Shown here: positions 1 to 7,161 of the stretch, one piece after another | Layout: every line of letters starts with the position of its first letter | Numbering within the stretch: position 1 is the stretch's first letter | Position numbers and translations under genes: made by a program | Source: Bacteroidales bacterium | GTDB taxonomy: Bacteria; Bacteroidota; Bacteroidia; Bacteroidales; Muribaculaceae | Direction: 5' to 3' | Length of the DNA stretch: 33,934 bases | Assembly (NCBI GenBank): GCA_019415705.1 | Contig: DXYS01000023.1 | Coordinates: 12,811 to 46,744 of the forward strand | Notes under the pieces: model-generated | Databases searched by the model: none | What the model was told of the DNA's origin: nothing | What the model saw: only the letters and a program-made list of their open reading frames with translations

Positions 1-40
1 GGTGGACGCTACGGCAGTTGCGGATTTATGTATCACAATA

Positions 41-1066
41 TCATTTCCCATTATCAGTGTCTTTAGGATTACGGTCAAATGCAGGCATAAGGGCGTTGAG
101 CGAGAGCAGTGCGGCGAGATAGCTCAGGCCGAGCACGACGAGTTCTATGCGCAACGGGAAAATATCGCGGAAGAAGCCTCCGCCGAGATAGCAGAAAAAG
201 AGCAACCACAGAGTCAGCTGCACGCTGCAACAGAGCGTGCACCACGCCTTGGCGCGATATTTCTGATACCAGATGCTCCAGAATGAGTACGGCAGGCAGC
301 ACACGTTGCACAGCGCGAGATAGGGCGTCCACTGCGGAAATATCAGCAGCGTCAGCAGGCTGACCGAGAAGTAGGCGAAGCCCACCTCGCTCCAGCCGAA
401 AAGCCCGAAAAACTTGGACGCGTCAGTACGCAGCACATCATCGCAACCGCTCTGCTGCAACACTCCGCAGACACGGTCGGCAGCAGCGCTGTGCACATTC
501 AGCGATTTCTGCACGAGCATGTATGACAATGCCAGTCCGAACATATCAAACAGCACAATCAGTACTGTCGATACATGACGGTAAATACCGTTGGAGACAA
601 AGAGATAGACAAAAAGCAGGGCAAGCGAGGCTGCAAGCACCCACTTTTTGGAACGGGCGAAGAACTCCTCGCGGCTGTGAAGTCTGTAGCCCGGCTCGCA
701 TGATGAGCTACTTCGTTGTGCGGTAAAAGCCACACCTGTCCATGCCTTTAAGAAATCGGCTGTCGGCATTTTTTCGACTACGCCGTCAGTCATATAGCTC
801 ACACTGTCTGAGGTCGCAGACGTCACAATGACCATGCCGGCTGATGTCGGTGCAATAAACGGAGTCGTAAGAGCTGTAATCTCTGTCTTATCGCTCAGCG
901 TCCACGCCTCTGACTCCACCCCGTAGTCTCTTAGCAACTGCTGAAGGCCAAACAGAGTTTTGAACGGCATCGACTGCAGGCGGCTGTCACTATAGGCCGT
1001 CGTATGACGCACGCCGAGCAATTCAAGAAAATCCGGAAGGATGGTCTTTGGACGCTCTTTACTCAT
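41..1066 (-). CDS. VKOR-family membrane thiol oxidoreductase with C39-like N-terminal domain
   Basis: The 341-residue protein has two parts. Residues 1 to about 115 resemble the peptidase C39-like domain found at the N-terminus of Bacteroidetes VKOR proteins, opening with PDFLELLGVRHT. No catalytic cysteine of an active C39 protease is visible there. From about residue 140 there are several hydrophobic helices carrying the VKOR cysteine pattern: C200 and C208 in the periplasmic loop (CGVLQQSGCDDVL) and a CTLC redox motif at 276-279. VKOR homologues reoxidise periplasmic thioredoxin-like proteins and pass electrons to quinones, so disulfide-bond formation is the inferred role. Many relatives continue into a DsbA-like thioredoxin domain; this one stops after the membrane part. 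It follows the thioredoxin gene by 23 bases on the same strand, which fits a redox operon. An open frame from GTG at position 36 runs leftward off the window and could be a partner, but 12 codons are too few to judge. Confidence 0.82.
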   Translation of the reverse strand: MSKERPKTILPDFLELLGVRHTTAYSDSRLQSMPFKTLFGLQQLLRDYGVESEAWTLSDKTEITALTTPFIAPTSAGMVIVTSATSDSVSYMTDGVVEKMPTADFLKAWTGVAFTAQRSSSSCEPGYRLHSREEFFARSKKWVLAASLALLFVYLFVSNGIYRHVSTVLIVLFDMFGLALSYMLVQKSLNVHSAAADRVCGVLQQSGCDDVLRTDASKFFGLFGWSEVGFAYFSVSLLTLLIFPQWTPYLALCNVCCLPYSFWSIWYQKYRAKAWCTLCCSVQLTLWLLFFCYLGGGFFRDIFPLRIELVVLGLSYLAALLSLNALMPAFDRNPKDTDNGK

Positions 1067-1089
1067 AATAAGTCAGCGTTGTTACAGAC

Positions 1090-1377
1090 CTAATTCTGTA
1101 AATGCGACAAAAGCACCTGTCCGTCGATTTCACCGCTGTGACGCCAAACTTCGCGACCGTCACGATAAACGATAAAGGTCGGCACGGAATTAACCTTAGC
1201 TTCATCGGCCGATTCTTCATTCTCGTCTATATCTAACTGAATGACAGGCACAGACTTGCCGACAAGTTCTTTAAGCTGTTCGACAACAGGCATCATTCGC
1301 CGGCAGTGAGGGCACCAAGTTGCATAAAACTCAACTAAAACAGCAGGGGCACTTTTGGTAGCATCATTATAAGTCAT
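1090..1377 (-). CDS. Small thioredoxin
   Basis: This 95-residue protein is a minimal thioredoxin fold. The active site is WCPHC at residues 21-25, and the cis-proline loop is SVPTFIVYRDG. The dipeptide between the cysteines is Pro-His, as in DsbA, rather than the Gly-Pro of classical thioredoxin, which often goes with a more oxidising potential. It is slightly shorter than E. coli TrxA (about 108 residues) because the N-terminal strand is reduced. There is no signal peptide, so it is predicted cytoplasmic. It lies 23 bases upstream of the VKOR-family gene on the same strand. The ATG has no clear Shine-Dalgarno sequence, only an A/T-rich upstream stretch, as is usual in Bacteroidetes. The family call is secure; the physiological partner is unknown. 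Confidence 0.9.
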   Translation of the reverse strand: MTYNDATKSAPAVLVEFYATWCPHCRRMMPVVEQLKELVGKSVPVIQLDIDENEESADEAKVNSVPTFIVYRDGREVWRHSGEIDGQVLLSHLQN

Positions 1378-1485
1378 AGTTACAGGTAATTATAAATTAA
1401 ACATCATAAATCACCTATATAACGACCCTCACACGGCTATGGTTGAGCGCTTAACATTATTTGAGCCGACACGGCGCCCTGTTAT

Positions 1486-2499
1486 CTATTTACGGATACG
1501 AAGGATGTGGAGCGGCGATGACTCAAAACGCGGCAAAGCACTAAGATGCAAACCATTAGGACCGGTGCTGATGTCTGCCGCATTTAACGCGTCAGAGCAA
1601 CATTTCAATGCAATCTGTGGCGTATTGTTATCATGACTAAGATGACAGAGAAAAACATCTGACAGTCCGTGTCCGGCTACTGTCGCAAGGTAGGCGGCCG
1701 TCACTCTGTTGTCTAAATGTCCGGTATCAGACTTGATGCGGGCCTTAAGATACTCCGGATAGCGTCCTGACACAAGCATGTCCAAGTCATAGTTTGACTC
1801 AATCATCAGGAAGTTGGCCTGCCGCATATAATAGTCGGCGCGCTCGGTGATATAACCCGTATCGGTCGTCACGACAAAAACCATGTCCGCACACTTAATG
1901 AAGTAGCCCACATTATCCGTGCCGTCATGCGACACTTCAAAAGCTGTGATTTCGAGGTCGCCTAATACGAACGGAAACTCCTTATAAATAGCGTGATGAT
2001 AGTCTTTAATACGGCGAGATATGCTGTGCCGGCGCAACAAACCGTTAAGCGTCCGCGGCGTGCAGTATAGGGCCATCGACTTGTTGCGTCGCAACAGCGA
2101 ATAAGCAAATTTCACATGGTCGCCATGGTCATGTGTGAGCAATATGCCGCGCACCGAGGCTATATCTATGCCGTTACGCAACAGTTCGTTCGTAACATAG
2201 TTGTTGTCAACACCGGCGTCAATAAGCAGGCCGCATCTATCTGTGCCTATATAGGCACAATTACCGCTCGACCCGCTGCCGAACGACAGAAATTTTATCG
2301 CGGGGTCAGCGACGATGCGGCTCTCGTCAATCTCGGGTATGTCAGACGCGGCGTCATGCGACTTATGCTTTACGGCTGATTCGTGCGCCTTGATGATATC
2401 ACCCGCTATGGCATTGTCGGCGATGTCGACAATGTCAAACAGTCCGGGCAACTCGTCAAGCGGACGAGAGAGACGGCGTTTGCGGCGGGGTGTATCCAT
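1486..2499 (-). CDS. MBL-fold metallo-hydrolase, YycJ/WalJ-like
   Basis: The protein has 337 residues. The metallo-beta-lactamase domain starts at about residue 68 (IKFLSFGSGSSGNC) and carries the metal motif THDHGDH, followed by the later ligand motifs DTGHLDN and CHLSHDNNTP. This combination, especially SHDNNTP, is typical of the YycJ/WalJ subgroup, nucleases implicated in DNA end processing and cell-wall regulation in Firmicutes. The role in Bacteroidetes is not settled. The first 65 or so residues are an unusual extension: basic at the start (PRRKRRL), then acidic, without recognisable domain. No internal methionine offers a shorter start near the domain boundary. It follows the RsmI-like gene by 8 bases and probably shares its transcript. 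Confidence is high for the fold, moderate for the subgroup function. Confidence 0.85.
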   Translation of the reverse strand: MDTPRRKRRLSRPLDELPGLFDIVDIADNAIAGDIIKAHESAVKHKSHDAASDIPEIDESRIVADPAIKFLSFGSGSSGNCAYIGTDRCGLLIDAGVDNNYVTNELLRNGIDIASVRGILLTHDHGDHVKFAYSLLRRNKSMALYCTPRTLNGLLRRHSISRRIKDYHHAIYKEFPFVLGDLEITAFEVSHDGTDNVGYFIKCADMVFVVTTDTGYITERADYYMRQANFLMIESNYDLDMLVSGRYPEYLKARIKSDTGHLDNRVTAAYLATVAGHGLSDVFLCHLSHDNNTPQIALKCCSDALNAADISTGPNGLHLSALPRFESSPLHILRIRK

Positions 2500-2507
2500 G
2501 AGTTAAA

Positions 2508-3209
2508 TCAGCTGAAGAGTAAAAATATGGTCGGAATCTTGTCGTAGTCGTATTTGCGCGTTTTCCACGACGAAAGCGGGAGTGTCACAATCGACTGACG
2601 CGGACCGGTGATGTCAGAGGCCACGCAAAGAAGCATCTCGGCCGGCAGACGGCGGACGAGCTCACCGATAAGGCGGTTGTTGCGATAAGGCGTCTCGATG
2701 AATATCTGTGTCTGACGCTCGCGGCGTATGCGCTGCTCCATTTCGCGCAGACGCTCGGCACGGCGACGGTCATCGATGGGCAGATAACCGGCGAATGCAA
2801 AGCTCTGACCGTTGAAACCCGAGCCCATAAGCGACATAATAATGCTCGACGGCCCGACTAACGGCACAACCTCAAAACCGCGGCGTTGTGCCACGGCGAC
2901 AAGATCGGCACCGGGATCGGCGACTGCCGGACATCCGGCCTCGCTGATGACTCCGATATCATAGCCGTCGTCCATAGGCGAGAGCATGGCGGCGACATCC
3001 TCGGCACGGGTATGCTCGCTGAGCTCTGTGAACGTCAGCGAATCTATGTCGATATCACGGTCTACAGATTTGAGGAAGCGTCGGGCCGACCGCAGATTCT
3101 CAACCACAAAATACCTTATCTGATGCAACAGGGCTATGTTAAGCTCCGGCAACACATCGCTGACAGGACCCGTACTCATCGGCACCGGGAAGAGATATAA
3201 ACGCGGCAT
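2508..3209 (-). CDS. RsmI-like SAM-dependent (tetrapyrrole methylase family) methyltransferase
   Basis: This 233-residue protein has the tetrapyrrole-methylase fold used by RsmI, which 2'-O-methylates C1402 of 16S rRNA. Visible hallmarks are the YDIGVISEAGCPAVADPGAD segment, corresponding to the RsmI motif around GxPxxxDPG, then VVPLVGPSSIIMSLMGSG, and FIETPYRNN, which matches the conserved ETPYRN motif. Compared with E. coli RsmI (about 286 residues) it lacks the C-terminal extension. The usual N-terminal motif ending in TPIGNL is replaced by FPVPMSTGP, so it is a divergent Bacteroidetes version or paralogue and I give no symbol. It lies 114 bases downstream of the prolyl isomerase gene, with a strong hairpin between them, and is followed after 8 bases by the metallo-hydrolase. 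Confidence 0.75.
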   Translation of the reverse strand: MPRLYLFPVPMSTGPVSDVLPELNIALLHQIRYFVVENLRSARRFLKSVDRDIDIDSLTFTELSEHTRAEDVAAMLSPMDDGYDIGVISEAGCPAVADPGADLVAVAQRRGFEVVPLVGPSSIIMSLMGSGFNGQSFAFAGYLPIDDRRRAERLREMEQRIRRERQTQIFIETPYRNNRLIGELVRRLPAEMLLCVASDITGPRQSIVTLPLSSWKTRKYDYDKIPTIFLLFS

Positions 3210-3248
3210 TGGTCTGATTTTTATATCGGATATGGTTAGTCTAAATGT

Positions 3249-3316
3249 GAGCGTCGACCCGGTCGCTGACGGCCGCGTCGACGCTCTTATGCGGTTGCCT
3301 GCAGGCCTTGAGGCCT
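3249..3316 (-). terminator. Two hairpins between the PPIase gene and the RsmI-like gene
   Basis: Two inverted repeats lie downstream of the prolyl isomerase stop codon. The first after the stop is AGGCC-4 nt-GGCCT at 3303-3316. The second is longer: GAGCGTCGAC at 3249-3258 pairs perfectly with GTCGACGCTC at 3277-3286, and the interior pairs further to give about 16 base pairs with one mismatch. Neither has a convincing T-run after it on the minus strand. They may slow polymerase or protect and process the transcript rather than terminate it fully. Confidence 0.45.
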
Positions 3317-3323
3317 ACGGCTA

Positions 3324-5426
3324 TCAGTTTACAGCGCTCTGGATAAATTCGAGCGAGTTGTTCTGCATCTTATTTTTGCCAAGCAGCAGACGGAAGGGGT
3401 CGACAGTGCCGAGGCCCATCGTGCGGTTGAAACGCTGCACATATTCATCCTTGATGAAGGGGCGACCTTCGTTTTCGACAGACTTGACCTCGAAAACGAC
3501 TACAGCATTGTTACCGGCGATGGGGCCGAGGACTTTGCCCTGCTGAGCAGCGGCGATAGCACCCTGCAAATCGCTCTCTTCGATACCGATTGTAGCGAGA
3601 CGGGGAGATACGAACACCATGTCGCCTTCGGCTACTTCGCTGTCAAGAGCTTTTGCATAACCGGCGAGGTCTGATGCTTTACCGGTATAATCAGCTACGA
3701 GCTTGGCACCTTTTTTAGCTGCAAGAGCATCATTCTCGAGCGACGAGCGGATATCAAAGCTATACCAAGGTTTGTAACCGTCGTTGTATATATCCTTGAC
3801 GGCAACGGCCATCAGGTATGACTGTTTGTTGTCACCGATTACGGGCGATACCTGACCTTTGCTTGCCTCCATGGCCCATTTGACGGCGCCGCGGCTGTCA
3901 GGCACCGAGCCGATATGGGGAGTAGACGCACTGACGAGAGCCGACAGAAGCGAATAGCCTTCTTTGGCTGCGTTAGTCGAGAAGTCGTCGCCCGATGAGT
4001 TGGCAGAAAGGAATGTGCGCAGATCCGTGTTGAGTTTCTCGAGTGTCTCGTTAGAGGGATCGACTGTGTAGTCAATCGAGGCGTAGTCATAGACTGTAAC
4101 GGGAGCACGGCGTGCGTTGACTTTGAAAATCTGAGTGAACTGCTGGCCCTGAATACTGTCAGAGTGTGCCACAGGTTTGCCAATCTCGGCTGTGAGCCAT
4201 GCTTCTTTAAGCGAGGGCGAGAGAGAAGTCGCGTTGGTGAGTGTCACCCATACGCTGTCCTGTGTCTGAGTGTTGTCAGTTGCGGCGAAGTCGCTCCAAG
4301 CCTTGCCTGATGCGAGGGCCGTCATCACGCTGTCTGCGATGGCAGCGTCACGCAAGCCCATAACAGACACATTGATAGAGTCAACCTGCTGTGATGCCGA
4401 AATACGTTTTGCGATAGTATACTGGTCACGGCCCGAGGTGATGACCTCAGCCTGTCCGTCCTCAGCGTTGGCGAGGAAGTCCTTGAGTCGGCTGTCAGTG
4501 ATTGAGCCGGCGTTCTGAGACTTGTGGCTTACGATAAAGCGACTGTCTGACGAGACTGCGTCGACACCGTTTGTGGCATTGAGTGCAACGACTGCATCCT
4601 CGACTGCTTTCTGACCGGCGAGACGGTCTGCGGCAGAGGGCTCGATGTAAAGGATGATGTAGTCGACCGCACGTGTGTCTTCGTCGAGACGATAGAGATT
4701 TTTGTTTTTCTCCCACTGTGCCTTGATGTCGGCCTCGGTTACTTTTGCGTCCTCGTCAGGAACTGTGTTGTAGCCCTTGGCGACGTATGCAAAGTGAGTC
4801 GTGCGCGCATTGTCGTCATAAAGTGACTGTGCGTCGAGGTCATTGGCTGTAAAGAGGCCTTGGATAAGGCCGTAGAATTTACGCTGAAGCAGCGACTGCT
4901 CTACTTCCTTCTCGGTCTCGGCCCATGCTGTCTTGAGTTGATTGCCAAGCTCGACAGGAATCTGATATTTCTGAGGATTGTTGATGGCATCGAGAACAGC
5001 TTTGCCGTCCATGCTTTCAAAGCCGAGTTGCTGAGACAGTGTATAGATAAACTGCTGTGCGGCCGGATGAATCATCGCTCCGGTCATAGCCTCCGAAATC
5101 TCGTTATCAGAGACACGGATGCCGAGATCCTCGTATTCTTGGTCAAGAAGCTGCTGAGTGAGAAGTCCGCGGATTACATTCTGCGAGAGCTCGTCGTTGT
5201 CGACATTGTTGTTGTAGCTCTGAGCCTGCTCTGTAGCTTTCTCGATTTCGTTCTGATAGTGTGTGTAGTCTACTTTCTTGCCGGCGGCGCTTGCTATGGT
5301 TGTGCCTGTGCCGAAATACGTACGGCCTGATGTCAGGAAGTCGCCGAGAATGAACGCAAGCAATGCCACGATAATGATGACGAAAAGCAGCACTGACTTG
5401 CTTCTGATTTTTTCTAAGGTTGCCAT
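3324..5426 (-). CDS. Periplasmic peptidylprolyl isomerase, PpiD/SurA-like
   Basis: The protein is 700 residues when started at ATG 5426 (MATLEKIRSKSVLLFVIIIV). It has one N-terminal membrane anchor at about residues 11-30 (VLLFVIIIVALLAFILGDFL), then a large periplasmic region. That region begins with a SurA/PpiD-type chaperone domain (KVDYTHYQNEIEKA, later VSDNEISEAMTG) and contains a degenerate parvulin-like section around residues 300-370. This architecture is that of PpiD-like folding factors, which help outer-membrane and periplasmic proteins fold. The frame is open 38 codons further upstream to 5540. However, a good promoter at 5515-5545 would start transcription near 5508, downstream of that codon, so 5426 is preferred. 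The gene follows metK on the same strand, separated by 120 bases that hold this promoter. Confidence 0.87.
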   Translation of the reverse strand: MATLEKIRSKSVLLFVIIIVALLAFILGDFLTSGRTYFGTGTTIASAAGKKVDYTHYQNEIEKATEQAQSYNNNVDNDELSQNVIRGLLTQQLLDQEYEDLGIRVSDNEISEAMTGAMIHPAAQQFIYTLSQQLGFESMDGKAVLDAINNPQKYQIPVELGNQLKTAWAETEKEVEQSLLQRKFYGLIQGLFTANDLDAQSLYDDNARTTHFAYVAKGYNTVPDEDAKVTEADIKAQWEKNKNLYRLDEDTRAVDYIILYIEPSAADRLAGQKAVEDAVVALNATNGVDAVSSDSRFIVSHKSQNAGSITDSRLKDFLANAEDGQAEVITSGRDQYTIAKRISASQQVDSINVSVMGLRDAAIADSVMTALASGKAWSDFAATDNTQTQDSVWVTLTNATSLSPSLKEAWLTAEIGKPVAHSDSIQGQQFTQIFKVNARRAPVTVYDYASIDYTVDPSNETLEKLNTDLRTFLSANSSGDDFSTNAAKEGYSLLSALVSASTPHIGSVPDSRGAVKWAMEASKGQVSPVIGDNKQSYLMAVAVKDIYNDGYKPWYSFDIRSSLENDALAAKKGAKLVADYTGKASDLAGYAKALDSEVAEGDMVFVSPRLATIGIEESDLQGAIAAAQQGKVLGPIAGNNAVVVFEVKSVENEGRPFIKDEYVQRFNRTMGLGTVDPFRLLLGKNKMQNNSLEFIQSAVN

Positions 5427-5514
5427 TTGGTTTATTAAGGTGAAATTTATATTTTCTGAAGTAGCGGGGACAACGCGGACGCTGACAGCATGCAAAAGTC
5501 CCTTTTCAAGCGCA

Positions 5515-5545
5515 CAAAGATACGTCTTTTTCGCTATCAATCAAA
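5515..5545 (-). promoter_or_regulatory. Bacteroidetes-type promoter of the PPIase gene
   Basis: On the minus strand TTTG (5545-5542) is followed after 19 bases by TATCTTTG (5522-5515), a full match to the TTTG / TAnnTTTG consensus. Transcription would begin near 5508 and give a leader of about 80 nt. That leader contains a small AAAAG-GGA-CTTTT hairpin. Confidence 0.7.
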
Positions 5546-5546
5546 A

Positions 5547-6839
5547 TTAAGCCATGAATTTCTTGAATTTTGCGCGTATTTCGTCGACTTTGTCTGTCTT
5601 TTCCCATCCGAAAAGCTCTACCTCGAGTGTTACGGGTTTTGGTCCGCTGTGAGTAAATGTCTTGACAACCTTACGCGGTGTGCGACCGACATGTCCGTAA
5701 GTGGCTGTCTCGCGGTAGATTGGCTTGCGAAGGTCAAATTTGCGGATAATGGCTGCCGGGCTCAAGTCAAACATCGAGCCGATGATAGCCGATATGCGCG
5801 CGTCGTCGATTGTGACATGCGATGTGCCGAATGTATTGACACACAAGCTTACCGGCTGAGCGACGCCTATGGCATAGGCGACCTGAACGAGTGCGCGTGA
5901 GGCTATGCCGGCAGCAACGAGGTTTTTAGCGATATAGCGCGCCGCATAGGCTGCCGAACGGTCGACTTTCGACGGGTCTTTGCCGGAGAAGGCGCCACCG
6001 CCATGAGCGCCGTGACCTCCGTAGGTATCGACAATAATCTTGCGGCCTGTCAGACCTGCGTCGCCGTGAGGACCGCCTATGACAAACTTGCCAGTAGGGT
6101 TGACATGGAGTATGAACTCACCGCTGAACACATTCTTGAGGCCCTCGGGCAGTTTTTCGATCACACGAGGCAGCAATATCTCGGTCACGTCACGGCGTAT
6201 GGTCTCAAGCATCAGACGGTCAGCCTCGGCCTGAGTCATGTCACCCTCCGGATGAATAAATTCGTCATGCTGAGTTGACACTACAACCGTGTGTACGCGC
6301 ACGGGGCGGTTTTGCTCGTCATACTCGACAGTCACCTGACTTTTGGAGTCGGGACGCAGATAGGTCATCACACGTCCCTCGCGGCGTATGGCTGCAAGCT
6401 CCTTGACTATAGCATGGCTAAGAGCAAGAGTCATAGGTATGTAGAGCGGCGTCTCATCTGTGGCATAGCCGAACATCATGCCTTGGTCACCGGCTCCTTG
6501 GTCTTTGGCACGTTCGCGCACAACGCCGCGGTTGATGTCGGGGCTCTGTTCGTGAAGAGCCGAGAGCACGCCGCATGAATCGCCGTCAAACTGCAGCTCC
6601 GAACGGTTATAGCCTATGCCCTTGATTACATCGCGGGCGAGCCCCATTACATCGACCCATGCCTCAGACGAGACTTCGCCGGCCACAACGACCTGACCGG
6701 TAGTAACAAGGGTCTCGCAACCTACCTTAGAGCGGGGGTCTCGCGCAAGGAATTCGTCAAGTATTGCGTCTGAAATCTGGTCGGCGACTTTGTCGGGATG
6801 GCCTTCGGAAACTGATTCGGATGTGAATAGATAATTCAT
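5547..6839 (-). CDS. metK: S-adenosylmethionine synthase
   Basis: MetK makes S-adenosylmethionine from methionine and ATP in the cytoplasm. The 430-residue protein opens with MNYLFTSESVSEGHPDK, which includes the HPDK ATP-binding motif at residues 14-17 followed by VADQISDA. It also has the glycine-rich phosphate loop GGHGAHGGGAFSGKDPSKVD around residue 270, and the C-terminal GRTPRKVVKTFTHSG region. It is longer than the E. coli enzyme (384 residues), as is usual for Bacteroidales MetK. The ATG at 6839 fits the alignment. The gene is preceded by a leader of about 235 nt that contains a SAM-II-like aptamer, two hairpins and a terminator-like stem, so feedback by its own product is likely. The next gene downstream has an independent promoter overlapping the metK stop region. 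Confidence 0.97.
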   Translation of the reverse strand: MNYLFTSESVSEGHPDKVADQISDAILDEFLARDPRSKVGCETLVTTGQVVVAGEVSSEAWVDVMGLARDVIKGIGYNRSELQFDGDSCGVLSALHEQSPDINRGVVRERAKDQGAGDQGMMFGYATDETPLYIPMTLALSHAIVKELAAIRREGRVMTYLRPDSKSQVTVEYDEQNRPVRVHTVVVSTQHDEFIHPEGDMTQAEADRLMLETIRRDVTEILLPRVIEKLPEGLKNVFSGEFILHVNPTGKFVIGGPHGDAGLTGRKIIVDTYGGHGAHGGGAFSGKDPSKVDRSAAYAARYIAKNLVAAGIASRALVQVAYAIGVAQPVSLCVNTFGTSHVTIDDARISAIIGSMFDLSPAAIIRKFDLRKPIYRETATYGHVGRTPRKVVKTFTHSGPKPVTLEVELFGWEKTDKVDEIRAKFKKFMA

Positions 6840-6862
6840 GTCTTACATTTTAAAAATGATAC

Positions 6863-6915
6863 AAAAAAATCGCAATCGCAGACCGTTGTCATCGGGCGGA
6901 CAGTCCATGATTGCG
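6863..6915 (-). terminator. Terminator-like stem with T-run in the metK leader
   Basis: Read on the minus strand, CGCAATC (6915-6909) and GATTGCG (6877-6871) form a perfect 7-bp stem, followed immediately by ATTTTTTT (6870-6863) and then the metK ATG about 24 nt later. The loop is long (31 nt) but can fold further, for example CCG with CGG. The same CAATC can instead pair with GATTG just upstream (RNA GATTGGTTTTCGACGCAATC). A terminator/antiterminator choice is therefore possible. Its position between the SAM-II-like aptamer and metK suggests attenuation. Confidence 0.5.
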
Positions 6916-6949
6916 TCGAAAACCAATCCTGCATCTTCCCACTGAAACG

Positions 6950-6984
6950 AGGCCTCACGGCCTGAAACCGCCACATAGCGGCGG
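6950..6984 (-). other. Two compact hairpins in the metK leader
   Basis: On the minus strand CCGCC-7 nt-GGCGG (6984-6968) is followed by AGGCC-GTGA-GGCCT (6963-6950); the second has a GNRA-type GTGA tetraloop. They sit between the SAM-II-like aptamer and the terminator-like stem, and probably belong to the folding of the regulatory leader. Confidence 0.5.
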
Positions 6985-6991
6985 GGCAAGG

Positions 6992-7047
6992 CAGGGCAAT
7001 TTTAGCATTTTTGGAGTGGTTGCAAGCAGCCAAATCTGTCCACTGTC
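6992..7047 (-). promoter_or_regulatory. SAM-II-like riboswitch aptamer upstream of metK
   Basis: Read on the minus strand, the conserved elements of the SAM-II (metA motif) riboswitch appear in the right order. AGTGG (7044-7040) forms the 5' side of stem P1. GATTTG follows (7036-7031), then CTTGCA (7026-7021), CCACT (7019-7015) as the 3' side of P1, an A-rich linker, and GCTAAAA (7006-7000) followed by TTGCCC. The loop GGC just after GATTT can pair with the tail GCC, as needed for the SAM-II pseudoknot. The family consensus here is from memory; no covariance search was run. SAM-II represses methionine and SAM genes when SAM is high, and the neighbour metK makes SAM. The aptamer lies about 155 nt before the start codon, farther than in typical SAM-II leaders, where it sits near the ribosome-binding site. 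Confidence 0.75.
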
Positions 7048-7081
7048 GCGACAATCTTACGATAGCCGGCGATTACGGCAA

Positions 7082-7116
7082 CAAAATTAGTCAAAAGACG
7101 GTAAAATATGACCAAA
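7082..7116 (-). promoter_or_regulatory. Probable metK promoter
   Basis: TAATTTTG (7089-7082 on the minus strand) matches the Bacteroidetes -7 box. TTTG at 7116-7113 is a possible -33 box, but the spacing of 23 bases is longer than the usual 19-21. Transcription from here would begin near 7077, about 30 nt before the SAM-II-like aptamer, and give a leader of about 235 nt. Confidence 0.4.
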
Positions 7117-7161
7117 ACCGCAGACGACATTGCACGCATTTAGCGTTTTTTAACTTAGCCG

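Noticed and set aside
5427..5540. Longer N-terminus of the PPIase
   Set aside because: The promoter at 5515-5545 would start transcription inside this extension, and residues before MATLEKIRSK do not resemble the family.
6840..7161. SAM-I, SAM-III or cobalamin riboswitch in the metK leader
   Set aside because: I looked for their conserved cores (for example the SAM-I GAGGGA/GCAACC elements and the B12 box) and did not find them; SAM-II elements fit instead.
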